From assembly GCA_020746875.1 (NCBI GenBank), contig JAGTJL010000035.1:186001-250000 (forward strand): a stretch of 64,000 nucleotides of DNA, given 5' to 3'. Source of the stretch: Rhexocercosporidium sp. MPI-PUGE-AT-0058. Taxonomy: Eukaryota > Ascomycota > Leotiomycetes > Helotiales. The notes under the pieces are model-generated. The model was not told the DNA's origin. It saw nothing but the letters and a program-made list of their open reading frames with translations, and made no database searches. The position numbers were made by a program, and so were the translations under genes. Shown here piece after piece: positions 25,080 to 37,100 of this stretch. Each line of letters begins with the position of its first letter. Position 1 is the stretch's first letter.

Positions 25080-28000
25080 TATTAAGTAAGCCTTAAAAGT
25101 AAAAAATAATAATTTCGTTAATTAATATAATATAATTATTAAGCACTTAATAAAAGAGAAAGGGTTTAATAAAAAGAAATATAACTAAAGTAATAAAAAC
25201 CTCTACGATTAAGTCTAAAATATAATAAATAAAAGAAATAAGCGGTTTAAAAATAAAAAGAGGCTTAATTATTTATTTATTTTTAATTAAGTAAAAATAT
25301 TTTAAAAACATTATATAAAAGTAATAAATAAAAATAAAGCTCGAAGGCAGCTTGTCACGCTAATAGAAAAAGTTAAGCCGTTTCCTTTAATAATTAAAGC
25401 TTTAAATAAGTTTATTTTCAATAAAGCTTAGCTAAAGCGGATCGAAGGAGGAGGCGCGCTAAGAGGTCGAAAGAATACTAGGCTTTTGCTTAATACTATT
25501 AATTAATATTAGATAACGTAAAAGAATAACGTAAATTTCCTTAAGAAAATTTAAACTCTTTTATTAAATAAAGCCCTCGTTAAAATTAAATTTAAAGTTT
25601 TTTATTATAAACTCCTTATTTTTACGAATAAAAATAAAACCGTGCTATTAAAAGACTTTTTAAATAAAAGCGAAATATATATTTTTATAATTATTAAATA
25701 AAAAGTTATTCTTAAAGAAGTAAAGCAATTAATTATAACTTTTAATCTTAAATTAAAAGTCGCTGCCTCTTAAGTAATTAGTCTAACGTCTTCGACTCCG
25801 GATCTTAAATTAAAAATTAAAGCTCTTAAAGCAATCGAACGATCAACCGCGACTCCTAATCTCGAATCAAAAGTTAATAAAGTTATAAACTTAGCCTCGC
25901 CTTTTATAGTTTTTATAACTTCTTTCTTTAAACCTTTAATTAATCTTTCCGAGCTCTATAAGCCGATTAAAGTCCCTTTAACCGATAATCTTGGCCTAGA
26001 AGTCAAAGAGCCCGTGATTCGAAATCCTTTAAAGAATTTTATATTAAATCTTATATTAAAGTTTAATCGACAAAAGGAAACTCGGGTTTTTATATTAATT
26101 AAATCCTTAAAAGAAGTTATAAAAAAGCCAACTTTAATTCCCTTTATAAATTAACTCCCCGACTTAGCCCCGCTTAATATTATTGGCTATAATTCGCTGA
26201 CTAAACCCCCTCCGGAACAGTTAAGTAACTAGCTTACTTATATAGTCCTTAATTTTCTTAAGAAATTATAAGACTTTATTATTGAATATATGGACGCCGA
26301 GCGAAGTCGACTTTAAAAGGATGCCTTTAAGGTAAAAATTAAGTTAATAAAGGAGGATTTATTAGCTGCGGCAATAAACCGTATTTAGCGTCATGTCTTA
26401 AAACTTCGTGCGCTTTTTAAAGCCGAATTTAATTTTATTTATATTATAAGTGTCGTAAAGCTAATCAAAGGCATTATTAAAAGAACTTATAATCCCGGAT
26501 TAGAGGTCGCCGTTAAGGTTTTCTTAAAAAAAAAATATAATATATTTAATATTAAGTTAAATATTAAAAGCTATTATTATAAAATCCCAGAATTAATTAA
26601 AGTCATCTTGGAATTCGGAGACTCGTTCGAGATGAATTTACTATTAGCGGTCCGCTTGCGATTCGTAAAGTATTTTATTATAAAATAAATCGACGCATAA
26701 GAAGAAGAAGAAGGAAAGATAATATACACGTTTTATATTTAATACTTCGTAAATTATTATAATATATTATAAAAGGGATTAAAAGTTATAAAAGTCTAAA
26801 AAAATATTTAATAACTCAAAAATTATAAAAAAGACCTAAAAACCTTTCGCTTTAATTCTAGCTTTATTAAAATATTTAAGAAGTTTAAAGACGCGGAAAA
26901 TATAAAGCATAAGGTATAATTAAGCTATTCGAACTTTAAATTAACCGCAAAAACCTTAATATAAGCTTTAAATTTAAAATAAACTAAAGACCTTTAAAAG
27001 TAATACTTAATATTAAAGGCTCTTAATATACTTAAGAAGTTTAGTTACTCTGTCTTAGACTTCCCGCTTAATGTTAAGTATATTTTTTCTTTCGGTTTTA
27101 AAAAGGCTAAGCTTATTAATCTTTTTAAATCGAAGTTCGAAATATATTAATTTTACTATCGGGACACAAGTAAAACTAATCCGCTAATTGCTTTTATATA
27201 TAATATAATTTATAATATTTCTTAATAATATCTTTATTAAGATTATAAATTATATTTTATTACTTTAATAAGTCGAAAAGATAATAACCTCAGACTTATT
27301 ACTTATCTTAAAGTTTCGATTTATCCCGGAATCGAAGCCCATAACGTAATTAACTTTATAAAAGCTAATATTAAAAACAACTAAAAAGCTAAATCCATTT
27401 ATAATCCCGAATTAAGAGTTGCGCTAATGACTTTACGAATTCTTAATTATTATTTCATTCCGGTTAATTAAGCACTTATTAAATATATTTCCGATTACTT
27501 TATCTCTTATTTATACATTAATATCGTCATTAATAAGAAGTCGAATAAGCGTTTTTATACTATTAACTTAAGAAAGAAAGGCGCGATTTCAAAATACGCT
27601 TAACACGCTTAAATTAAAGACTCTTTATTTAAATCGCTCGAAAATAATATACTTTCATTTTCGCTTTTAATAAAATAAAGGTTTATCTTACGCTTAATTA
27701 CTAAAACGGAATAAAAGAACGTTATAAACTTTATCGCATTTTTTAATAATTATACTGTAATTATAAACAAACACAGTCTAAAAAATGGGGTCTTAATAAA
27801 TAAACTTATATTATTTATCCTCCGATTATAATATCCCCCGGTCCCTTAATAAGAAGTAAAATTAAAGACTTACGTATCATTTTCGGCTATAGTTTCTATA
27901 ATAAGGCTAAGCCCGTTATTTAATACTCTTATGGGACGATTACTTTAAATTAACCCTTTTATTATTAAGGAAGCCCGCCACCTCTTTAGTTTTAAAAGAA

Positions 28001-28960
28001 AGAAATTGTCCGTATATCTTTAAAAGCATAAGTCCTTTTAATATATTATTATATATAAAGTCTAAATTTAAATTCAAAAGCAAAAAGAATAATTATATAA
28101 AAAAAAGTCTTAAGTATTTTAAACTAAAGAAACTAAACTTATTAAAGCTAATAATATCGTCGATCTTATAGTCTTAAAAAAGCTAAGTAAGGCAAATTAT
28201 AACGTTAAAATAAAAGAACTCTTAAAATAATTAAAGTCGGAAAATGTTTTAAATTAAGACTCGAAGGGTAAAGTTATAATTAATTTAATTCTTAATTCCA
28301 GACTATAAGTCGTTGTAAATAAAGGAGCATTTATATTAACGTTTAACGTAAATCTTTAAGTAAATCTAAAGTAAACCTTTAGTTTTATAAATAAAAATAA
28401 ATAAGAAACCGTAATTATAACCCTTAATCTTAACTTAAAAGTTACAGCTTTTAAAATTTAACACGCTATTTTTAAAAAACTAATTATAATAAAAGAAGTT
28501 ATAAAATTAAGTTTAAAAATTATAAGCTTTAGCAAAATCGACTTAGAAAATAAGGCTTAAAGAAAGGCTCGAAAAGCAAAGAATAATGAGCTTATGAATC
28601 GACTAATAATAAAAGATATTACCGCGACTTGTGAAGCACTAACCGATAGACCTTTAAGCCTCTTTAATAAGCTAAAAATTAAACTCAATCTTAAGGTCAG
28701 TAATTTAAGACCTAAAGAACTAATAATACCTCCCTAAAGACTACCTATTCTTACTATTAAGCCTTAGCTACCGGAAGATGTCTTTTACGATAATAATAAT
28801 AAATTATAAAAAAATGAATTAAAAAATATTAATTACGTTTTATTTACTTTAAAAGAAGACTTAAACGGAAATAAGTCCTTTACTCTTAAGGCGAAAAACA
28901 AGCGCAGTACTAAAGCAACTTTAGCCTGAGTTATAAAGAAGGGCAAGAAATATCTTTAAG
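25080..28960 (+). pseudogene. Extra long coding-like region between integrase and 3' LTR
   Basis: After the pol frame and a T-rich spacer (about 24000-24600), the plus strand reads in long stretches interrupted almost only by TAA/TAG. Examples are near 26310-26480 (EDLLAAAINRI, HVLKLRALFKAEFN) and 27290-27600 (PELRVALMTLRILNYYF, about 105 codons with two stops). That pattern is expected of a former ORF hit by RIP. No domain is recognised, and no fusion peptide or env-like membrane layout was seen. It could be an extra retrotransposon ORF, a captured gene, or another degraded element absorbed earlier. One continuous frame across the whole interval was not proven. Confidence 0.45.
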
Positions 28961-29184
28961 CTTAAATTATAAGTCGATATGTATTATTAATTAATTAAAA
29001 CTCTTTCTTTTGTTTGTTTCGATATAAATTAAAAAAGATATTAAAATAGAAAAGTCTAGCGTTATTTTTTTTTTATTTTAAAAAAATATTCTTTTCTTTT
29101 TTCTTTCTTTTTTTTCTTTAATAAGTTAAGCCATAAATAAACAAAAGTAGTCGGGGGCGATTACTTATTGTGGTTAAAAACAGA

Positions 29185-29400
29185 TATAAAGTGGCGATTT
29201 TAATTAAGAAATAATATTTAAGGCGTTATTTAAGGAATTAAATATATAACCTTTAAAGGTTTATATAAAAGGCCTTTTTCTTATATAAAATTAAAAGAAT
29301 TAAACACTTTTTTACTTTAAATCTTAACCCCTTAGAGTTATTAGGCTCTTTACCTAGTGCTTTGCGCCGTGCTACGTTCTTTATTTATTATAGCCTTCAC
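29185..29400 (+). repeat. 3' LTR of the Gypsy element (216 bp)
   Basis: It matches the 5' LTR in length and sequence apart from transitions and ends TTCAC before the ATTAT duplication. A G-rich stretch about 30 bases upstream (AGTCGGGGGCG) may be the remains of the polypurine tract region. Confidence 0.85.
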
Positions 29401-29954
29401 ATTATTTAAAGCTTTTTAATAAAAGAAAATAAAATATCGAGGATATATAAGAAGCTCTAAAAGTATACTAGGAGTTGATTCTAAAAAAGACCTTTAATAC
29501 GTTATATGTAAGTATACCGTCTCGAATTAAAGCTTGCATTAAGGCACAAAGGTAGTATATAAAATATTAAATAGTTTCGATTAATTTTAAAATAATTTAA
29601 AAAGTACGTTTTATACGCTAGTTTATTCTGAATTAAATAGTCTTGTTTATTTGTAATTTAAATTATTAGTTATTATAGAATCTTCAAATATTTAGTTCTA
29701 GATTTGGATGAGGAAAAATCTCGCTTAGACGGCGGACGTAAACTTCTGTCCTAGTACTGTATGAATATACCAGCACGTGATCAATCCTTCCTGTTGCCCG
29801 TCTGGGGTTAGATTTCTAGAGCTGACTCGGTTGTTGCTTCAAGTTTTGTTTGCACACCAAGTAGCTGTAGTGCTTCTTCCACCAATATACTCATCTTACC
29901 AGTATCAACGGAATGATATCACGACTTCAAGGTAAAAGCATGTCTGCCAACATC

Positions 29955-30767
29955 GAAGACCAGGCAGCAGCCCTACTCCTACGCCGCAAACCGACATAGA
30001 ATTTCGTTTGATCGTCCAACACATTCCTACTTGCAGCACACCGAACCACTAAAAACTGAACTCACGGTCACGTCTCGTGCCGATCATCCCCCCTAACCAT
30101 CGTCACCTGGCGAAAGCCTCTTTCTCTGGATCCCAAGGGTGCAATTAACAACGAGGGCTATGCTATCGCCGATATCGTCACGGTTCAGCGTATTGAAAAT
30201 AGTTGGGAAGGTTAACAGTAGACCTGGAATCAAGCGTGTCCGTGGGTATTCCGACGAGTAATATTTTCTCACTCTCCAACCAAATACTCCATGTGAATTA
30301 TCAACAGGTACGAGATAGTCGTTTTGCCATATCCTTTCCAATATAAATTCCTTCGTCATGCGACATACCTATTTCCATTTTCTCGTCATTTTCCTCTTTT
30401 TTGCTTTGAAGACCCAACAAAGAGACAAGGTATCTAATGTTCAACAGGTTTTGGTCCATCTGGTCGCAAGCCTTTACCATACTCGCTTATCAAGAGCAGC
30501 CACGTAATGGATGAAAATGGGAATAAGCTCACCTCTCGTCGACCTACCCAAGCTTTGGGTGTAGAGGGACTTGAGCCAGGCCATCAGTACTCTATTGGTC
30601 TTAATCTTGGGCCTTTAGCAGGCTGTTATTAGGCTTCAGTAACCAAGAACGAGATATTGGTAGATGATATAGGAGAAGGTTTGGCCCTTGTGGATTATCC
30701 ATCATGGACGAAAGATTCGCATTTGGTTTATCAAGTGAAGGAGGCGAAATTGTATGTTGTTGAGTAG
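29955..30767 (+). pseudogene. Decayed host gene next to the transposon stack
   Basis: The plus strand shows protein-like stretches: TIVTWRKPLSLDPKGAINNE near 30100-30160, FEDPTKRQGI near 30400, then about 110 codons from 30440 (GRKPLPYSLIKSSHVMDENG onward). The last stretch has an in-frame TAG at 30630-30632, probably a former Trp after a Cys-Tyr pair, and ends at a TAG at 30765-30767. The segments lie in different frames and contain further stops. I do not recognise the family. No RIP-level A+T bias is seen here, so decay looks like ordinary point mutation. The left end may have been lost when the Tc1 element or its neighbours arrived. Confidence 0.5.
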
Positions 30768-31171
30768 ATATGCTTCAAATGTACTTCTGCAACTAAAATA
30801 CAAATTCTCATTGAAAGCTAGACGTAGAGACGAACGAGTGAGTGTGACGCACGCTCTCCATAATGGGCCTAGTGCCTTGAATATGTATTTTAGAATACCT
30901 AACAAAACATTCTCTGGATCTCTACCTCGAACTCGGTGAACTGGAACGCACTTGAATTGTCAGTCAATTTCTGGGTTTGAGTACACCAACTGCGGTTGGT
31001 GGCCTGCTAGTGTCTATGTTCACTATCTGCTAAGGCCAAAGAGTACTTTCCAAGTTGATGCAATTTTGATATCCTATCTCTGATCTAGAAATTGGCCCAT
31101 TCCCATTCACATATGACTTTACTAACTAGTAAACTTATGTCCTCAAGTTCCCACGACTCTCAGTGCTGCCT
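30768..31171. other. Intergenic spacer
   Basis: No gene is seen. It lies downstream of the HET-domain gene, which ends at 31172. Confidence 0.4.
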
Positions 31172-32428
31172 TCAGACTTTAGTGCTCTTCGCGATCCACC
31201 AACCCACTGCCAGTGCAGTTATAACTACAGACATCATAAGCCATATCTTAGTTGAAGGCCTCCGTGATTCTGTGCCACACACCTCTTCCTGTTCCTCCAA
31301 GTCTTCGCCTTCGTATTCCTCCATTTCATCATGAAAAGTCAATACATCCAACATGTGGGAAGATGAGCAACGACCTACGTAGTCAATTTTCCTAGCTCGA
31401 CGTAGAAGTCGTTTCCTTTCTGATTTCGGTCCTACACCAAGTCCCAAGAACAGTTCTTCTGAATCAGGAGTGATATTTTCTCCATTACGCGTTATCCTTG
31501 ATTCCTGAGGAAACTGCGTTAGGTGTGCTAGCGTTATAATACGCACATGGTCTTCCGTAAGAGTGTAGTCCGGGAAGTAGGTGCTTAGAAATACTCGTTC
31601 GTCTGTCGTAATAAGTCCCAATAGCGCGAAGACTCTGTCTCGAGGGTCCTTACATTCGGACTTGTGGTGGTCAATGAGAAGGTTGCAGAGTGGCTGTAAG
31701 TACTCGGGATGCTTATCCATATGTCGTCCCATCACCAGCGGCAAAGCGGTGAATGCGCTCCTTCGATCTCCTAGGGGAGAATCGTGAAGTGCATTGTAAA
31801 ACTGAGGGATACCAGCCTCCCGGCATATGATTTCCTGAAAGTCCGTCCAATTCATTTGGCTGTTACTGCAATACAAGTTGACATCTCGGCCAATAAGAAA
31901 CTCCTGGATAACCCAAACGCGGGACCAGTAAGGGCGATTCGAGAGATCAACTATCGAGTCGACCCAGTCGAACATATCAATTTCTACCCTCTTAATAGGC
32001 ATTTGTGTAGATAAATTTTGCATGATATCCTCGGGCAGTGTCGCGAGGCCCAGCCAGACGGAAACGCAGACAGCATCTTTATAAGTTTGGTCCATCAAGC
32101 GGACTTGAGAGTTACGTTCAGCGTCGTTAGTTTGGTCGATGCAAATCGCGTCTACCCATAGGTAATCCCACGCAGCATTTCTGGCAGCCTGAGCCATGTA
32201 AAACAGACACGACCACAAATTGGGCCTAACATAGAAGCGTCGGTTATCCAAGTAGATGACTTCTGATGCATCTTCGTTACCCCATGTATACGATACAGCT
32301 GTATAAGGGGTTCTTGATTCGCGTTTCACGCGCCGAGTTTTGAATCGAAGAAAATCGTTGTTGGCTGCCACTGGCTGAAGCAACCGGAGCTCATTTGAGA
32401 CTAGAGTGGAATCGTAGGCAAAATCCAT
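31172..32428 (-). CDS. HET-domain protein with C-terminal membrane segment
   Basis: A single-exon frame of 418 residues. The HET (heterokaryon incompatibility) domain fills the N-terminal half: TPYTAVSYTWG near residues 40-50, LWVDAICIDQ near 89-98, then ERNSQVRLMDQTY and VSVWLG. HET proteins act in non-self recognition and can trigger regulated cell death when hyphae fuse. The C-terminal part has an acidic stretch (EEYEGEDLEEQEE). It ends with a hydrophobic helix (MMSVVITALAVGWWIA) and a short basic tail, so the protein may be tail-anchored in a membrane. No NLR or repeat domain is attached. Its position next to a transposon-rich block is common for HET genes. Confidence 0.88.
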   Translation of the reverse strand: MDFAYDSTLVSNELRLLQPVAANNDFLRFKTRRVKRESRTPYTAVSYTWGNEDASEVIYLDNRRFYVRPNLWSCLFYMAQAARNAAWDYLWVDAICIDQTNDAERNSQVRLMDQTYKDAVCVSVWLGLATLPEDIMQNLSTQMPIKRVEIDMFDWVDSIVDLSNRPYWSRVWVIQEFLIGRDVNLYCSNSQMNWTDFQEIICREAGIPQFYNALHDSPLGDRRSAFTALPLVMGRHMDKHPEYLQPLCNLLIDHHKSECKDPRDRVFALLGLITTDERVFLSTYFPDYTLTEDHVRIITLAHLTQFPQESRITRNGENITPDSEELFLGLGVGPKSERKRLLRRARKIDYVGRCSSSHMLDVLTFHDEMEEYEGEDLEEQEEVCGTESRRPSTKIWLMMSVVITALAVGWWIAKSTKV

Positions 32429-34161
32429 TGGTAGTCGATCAGAGTCTTGTTGCGTTCAAATTTAAGAGTCCGTGATACCGGCTGTGGATCAACGATTGAT
32501 TTGCAGAAGTCCTAGAAGAGTATGAAAAGAGGCAGGAAGAAATTACTTTCACGACTTTTTCACAAGAATAGATAAGGCTGTGTGTAAATCGGTATTGGGT
32601 TGCATTTCCGCCTAAGCCCCACCTCCACCATGCTGGAAACAGTTCTCTGCCTTAGCGCCTTCACATTATTGACCAGTAACCTGTTCATGGCTATGACGCT
32701 GGCGCATGTTCGGTGAGCGTGACCAGTGCAGTTCTGTTAAATGTCCTGATAGATCGTGGACATTGTGGTACTAATGAGAGCAGAAATAGCTAGAGTGCGA
32801 TGGGGGAAATTCTAAGGATTAGTCTCGCTCGACCTGTTGCAAGAGCAGAATTGAATGAAGGGTGTAGAGTCCGTTGGATGAGAAACTGCCAACATTTCGA
32901 GAGGAGGGGGGGTCTTGTTTGGGTTCCTTAGGAGCTGATTTAGTCCTCCTAAACAAAGTCATATAGATTTGACAACTTCCACACGGCAGAAAAGTGAGTA
33001 AATTATGATTGGTCACTAGAAGGGAGAGCAGGAACGTGACTGAGCAAAGGGGTGAGTAGCGCCTGAGCAGAGTGGCCATGCTGACTAACCGAATCCGAAG
33101 CGAATTGAGAAAACTGTCGTTTAAGATTACCAGAAAATACCAAACCAATTTTCGAAATTGACCTCAGACTGATGGCACAGTGGTAGAGAGAAATAAATAC
33201 TGGGTTTGCTCCGCCAGTGTGCGTGGTAAACTCCAGTACAAAGCGAGTCCGCCGTCACGGGGACCTCTTTGCTGGACGGTACATCGGTGCGCTTGACCTA
33301 ACCTGCGTTGAACTTAGTTTTTGAGCATCTCGTTTAGGAAAAGGCTCCATAATATTTTACTCTATGCAGTGTTTATCCTCCGGTTCTCGAAGTCTTTGTT
33401 GTCACATCCATCACGAATGCCATTCTCCCCTCACCCATTACACCTCCTACACGGCCAATCCTCTGATATCATACCTCACCAGGCCAATTACCAAGTACCG
33501 CCTCCCAAGTTCCCGAGCAGACCTCCCTTCCACTTCAATCTACACTTAACTTTGACCCCTGTTTGTCAAATCCCACTCGATAGTACAGTACTGTACATTC
33601 GAACATATCCTAATCTATCATATCTGCACGATACAACTCCAAAGCCAGCTCTATAGGTACCATTATATCAGTCCCCTCGAGTATTGCTGTGTCATTGGGG
33701 GCTAGGAGGGAGTTCATGTAGGGGTTCGATTATCCTTGCCAGAATCTGAATCTGTATTCCTACTTGCGTCTTGAGTTTCCATGGATGTGGGTCAAAAAGG
33801 GCGTGAGGGCTGAAGGGAGGAGGGGTAGGAAATCGAAGCGAATGACAAGGGAGCGGTTCATTAATTCGTGGGAAACGGGGACGAGAGTGGGCGTGGGATT
33901 TGTAGGTAGAGGAGAAATCATGAGATTTTGCGGGGTAACAATTATAGCTTCTTCTGAACTTCGGTTACTGTACATGGAGCTATGCCACGACTCCAAGACC
34001 CTGTCTGAACACAACAATCTATCGAAGCCAACACCCTGCAGGTCTCGCCAACGCCCAACGATCGAATTGAACTCCCTCGCACAGCCGCAACAACAGCAGC
34101 AGCCACGGAAACAAAACCGGTCAAGACCAAATACCTCACCACTCCACCCTGCACCTACACC
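32429..34161. other. Intergenic region, no supported gene
   Basis: A 109-codon minus-strand frame (32819-33148) has hydrophobic stretches but no other support. From about 33760 the sequence runs into the 3' side of the Zn2Cys6 gene. A tRNA-like D-arm string near 33175 was examined and rejected. Confidence 0.35.
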
Positions 34162-37100
34162 TCAGAAGATCAAATCCCCACCACCACCATTAACACCCAC
34201 ATCCAAAAAGCCTGGCTCCATAAACCCGCCACCAACACCATCCATACCCGAACCATCCATCCCTGCTCCATCCCATGGACTCAGCTCACCAATCCCATCA
34301 TACTCGCCTCCGCTCCCACTGCTACTCGGTCCATTCTGCATAGCGTATTGTGATGTAGCAGAGAGGTCGAGCCAGCTGAAGTAGGGGACGGCCATGGTAT
34401 TCGAGGGGTTCTGGAGGTTCGATGGGTTGGTGGCAGAGAATTGGTCGGGGAAGGGGTTTTTGTAGTATATATTTGGATCGAGGTTTGGGTCGAAGTTCGA
34501 GGGTGGGTTCTGGTGGTCTGGGTTGGGATTGAGAGTTTGGGTCTGGCCTTGATTCTGTTCTTGATTTTGGTTGTGTCCCTGACCCTGGCCGAGGGAGTGC
34601 TGCTGTTGTGCTAACATCCGATTGTCGATACTCATGCGGTGCAGCGCCTTGCTTCCGTTCCGCTTTGGATTTTTCCTCCACAGGAGCTCCAAGAGTCTCG
34701 CATATCGGTTTCCGATCTGATTACCGCCTACGGAGGATGCTTGAAGCCTGTCTATTGTCTGCTTGATAGTCTTGTGGACCTCTTCGCGTTCTGATTTCTG
34801 AAGGGAAGTTGTGGAGCGGGCCTAGGAATAGGGATGGTTGTTAGGAATGTGGATGACTTCAAGATTCAAGGAGAATATTAGAGGCAGGGGGGCCGTGGAG
34901 AAACGCGTACCTTGTAGAGGAAGACAGCACTGTAGATCACGAAGAGGTAGTAGGACGAAGGCATGTGGCGAAGTGTTTCGGGAGTTACGGAATCGTTGAA
35001 TCGGGTCAGCAGAGAGGTTGCGGCATTCACGGCTTCGTAGATGAATCGTGCGTCTGGGGCGCTAGAGTTAATGAGTGGTACGGAGCCGTTGGGGTTGTGT
35101 TGGCTGTCTCGTTGGTCGGTGAGTGCCCGAGAGATGGTTGCTTGGTAAGCGAAGGCGTTGACATAGAGTCGGAGGTAGTCATAGGTAAGCATGAGACTGG
35201 CTTTAATGAATGGATGACCTGATCCGTTAGCTGGGTATTGAGTAAAGGGGCGTGGGAAAATACAGTTCAATGACCCCCAAGCATCCATCCATGTTCTGAT
35301 ACTGTATCGAAAATCATCCAGGTATTTCGCATATCTGCCTTCCAGCATCTCTTTCCACGCATGCCCTTTCGACGAGTAGAGGATATCATGAACATTCGAG
35401 AAGATCTGCGTCAGCTCCAAATTGGCTTGGAAGATGGTGGCGAAGTCCTCGTCACGCTCCGAGGTTCGTTGTAGAGTCGGAAAGTTGTCTGCCTTTAGAC
35501 CAGAAAGAGGACCAGGTCCACGAGCCCAGAACCCTTTACCAACACGTACCGATACTTGACGATCGCAGATATAGCAAGCAGCCCAGACTAGTCGCTTTCT
35601 GTGGAACTTTGCGGGGTCTTCTTGCGTATCACTATTAAATGATGTCCGATCGATTTCTAGAAAGTATCCGAGACGTAAAGCTGTGCCAATGTACATCCAA
35701 GCAACCCTATCTTCTTCGCCACGGCCAACAGTGACAGCTACCTGAGGCCGATGTGAGACCCATTGGGAGAGTAGCAGCAGAGCTTCGACGGCCTCAACGT
35801 TCGCATCTGCGCCTGCCAAGATGTTAGAGATCAATTGCTGCATATGATCATAGCAGACTTGGTGCAGGGCTTCTTCATCTTTCGAAGCAACGGTGAGGAT
35901 CGCAGAGAATAGATGTGGTTCATATCGGGATAGCCATTGCAGTCGCTGCGGATTGAACGTTTCTCGAGGGACAATGGGGAAGAATGAGTGAAAGAATTGT
36001 TCGTAACTAGAAATATTAATTTGAATGCCAAAGTCGGGAATTGTGATACCGTACCTGGCGAACAGTGTGTATATCTGCTCTGGCGTTATTAGACCATCCT
36101 GCAGGGGGCGATAATGCCATCTGGTCTCCATGGGTTGTAGGTTAACATCCGGTCGTGGGGTTGGTCTTACCCGTTTCGACTGTCCACTGGGATCATCACT
36201 TCGAGGAGAGTTCGAGTCGTCGGCTCGATCTGCTACCTGTGCCAAAATCTCCAAGGCGTCAGACGGGTTCTGTAGGTCTGCTGTTGCAATGCCTTCGTGT
36301 GAGGGTTTCCCGATGATGCTGGCAGTTGATTCCATGCGAGGACGGTATGGCTGGTTATGCGTTGGACTCAGAATCTAGCACATGTAAGCATAAATGTTAG
36401 AGTAAAGGAAGAAGATGACAAGAGGTTCTCAATGTAGAGCTTGAGTACAACTTACAGGAGGATATTCTGAGTATCTCGAAGGCCCCTCTGCTCCAGCGAC
36501 AGGAGGCTGTTGCTGCCACATCTGCCTGTCATCATATCTGGTATGATAAGGGTCAGATGGCTGCCGGGAATGAGCAGTGCTCGTGGCGAACTGTGGACTT
36601 GTATGAGTTTGAGATGCTGCCGGCGAGCCTTGGAAAGTCGATGTTGGAGTTGAAGGTCCAGTCGAGTTCTCTGTTCCTTCATCCAACTTGGGTTTCTTCC
36701 TCACCCGACGGCCGCCACGGTGACTTTCGCCCAAAATGCATTCTCTGTTTTCTCTTTGGCATCGTTTACAGGGCTGAAGAAATTGTTAGTATGGCCTGGC
36801 TTCAAGAACGCTTGAAAATGTTTATGCATCACGTGAGTGGAAAGAAGGACTGCTTTCTTCAGGTTGTTGTGGGAGAGATGCGAATATGTAGCTGAACTGG
36901 AGATGTCTGGACCTTTTCTCTTGCACTCTGAGACTCCAATGCTTGTCACCTTGAAGCTGACAACAGACTATCACGCGAAACGGAACCTCGTAGCAAGGCG
37001 TCGTATACATCCTTTCATAGTCAAGTCAACGCGAAAGTAAAGAAACTCATCATCAACATACCGGTTTCCCCCCATTGGGATCCAAATCACACTTACTCTT

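Larger units (their letters stand above)
17021..29400 (+). mobile_element. Ty3/Gypsy LTR retrotransposon, 12.4 kb, RIP-degraded
   Basis: Two 216-bp LTRs bound the element, and a 5-bp duplication ATTAT flanks it (17016-17020 and 29401-29405). It sits inside the Tc1/mariner transposase, in the same orientation. Coding remnants in order: capsid-like gag near 18090-18550 (ANISDFLEQYVEI), aspartic protease end near 20220-20340 (SYDILLSMPF), reverse transcriptase near 21000-22000 (SRDMTAIHT, VTKVKTFI), RNase H near 22060-22480 and integrase near 22800-23450 (NKGPENKGI, ISAYNSKGN). The order RT, RNase H, integrase makes it Gypsy. Nearly all stops are TAA or TAG, as RIP produces. About 5.2 kb lies between the integrase end and the 3' LTR, far more than usual; see the separate entry. 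Confidence 0.88.
15709..29759 (+). mobile_element. Tc1/mariner element, RIP-degraded, split by two later insertions
   Basis: Terminal inverted repeats are visible: the left end reads CAGTCACCTGACAGAAGTTT and the right end is its imperfect inverse, sharing GACAGAAGTTTACGT. A TA dinucleotide flanks both sides, the Tc1/mariner target site. Transposase remnants read on the plus strand. The N-terminal DNA-binding part is near 15843-15960 (NISPYTRAQLVRARR) and 16020-16260 (TYSDFNYRN, KATY, INWRAKRR-like). The DDE part is near 16570-17020 (DNA.IHT and SPDLNPIEYI-like segments) and the C-terminal end near 29490-29560 (SIPSRIKACIKAQ). Removing the 277-bp insert and the 12.4-kb insert with their duplications leaves about 1.38 kb, the normal Tc1 size. 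Many TGG/CAA codons are now TAG/TAA, so it is dead. Confidence 0.85.

Noticed and set aside
33170..33245. tRNA-like string (GGCACAGTGGTAGAG)
   Set aside because: Only a D-arm-like motif is present. There is no matching acceptor stem and no T-arm GGTTCGAATCC, so no tRNA is called.
33764..34384. 206-codon plus-strand frame rich in Pro, Ser and Thr
   Set aside because: It is the shadow of the Gln/Asn/Gly-rich tail of the Zn2Cys6 gene on the other strand.
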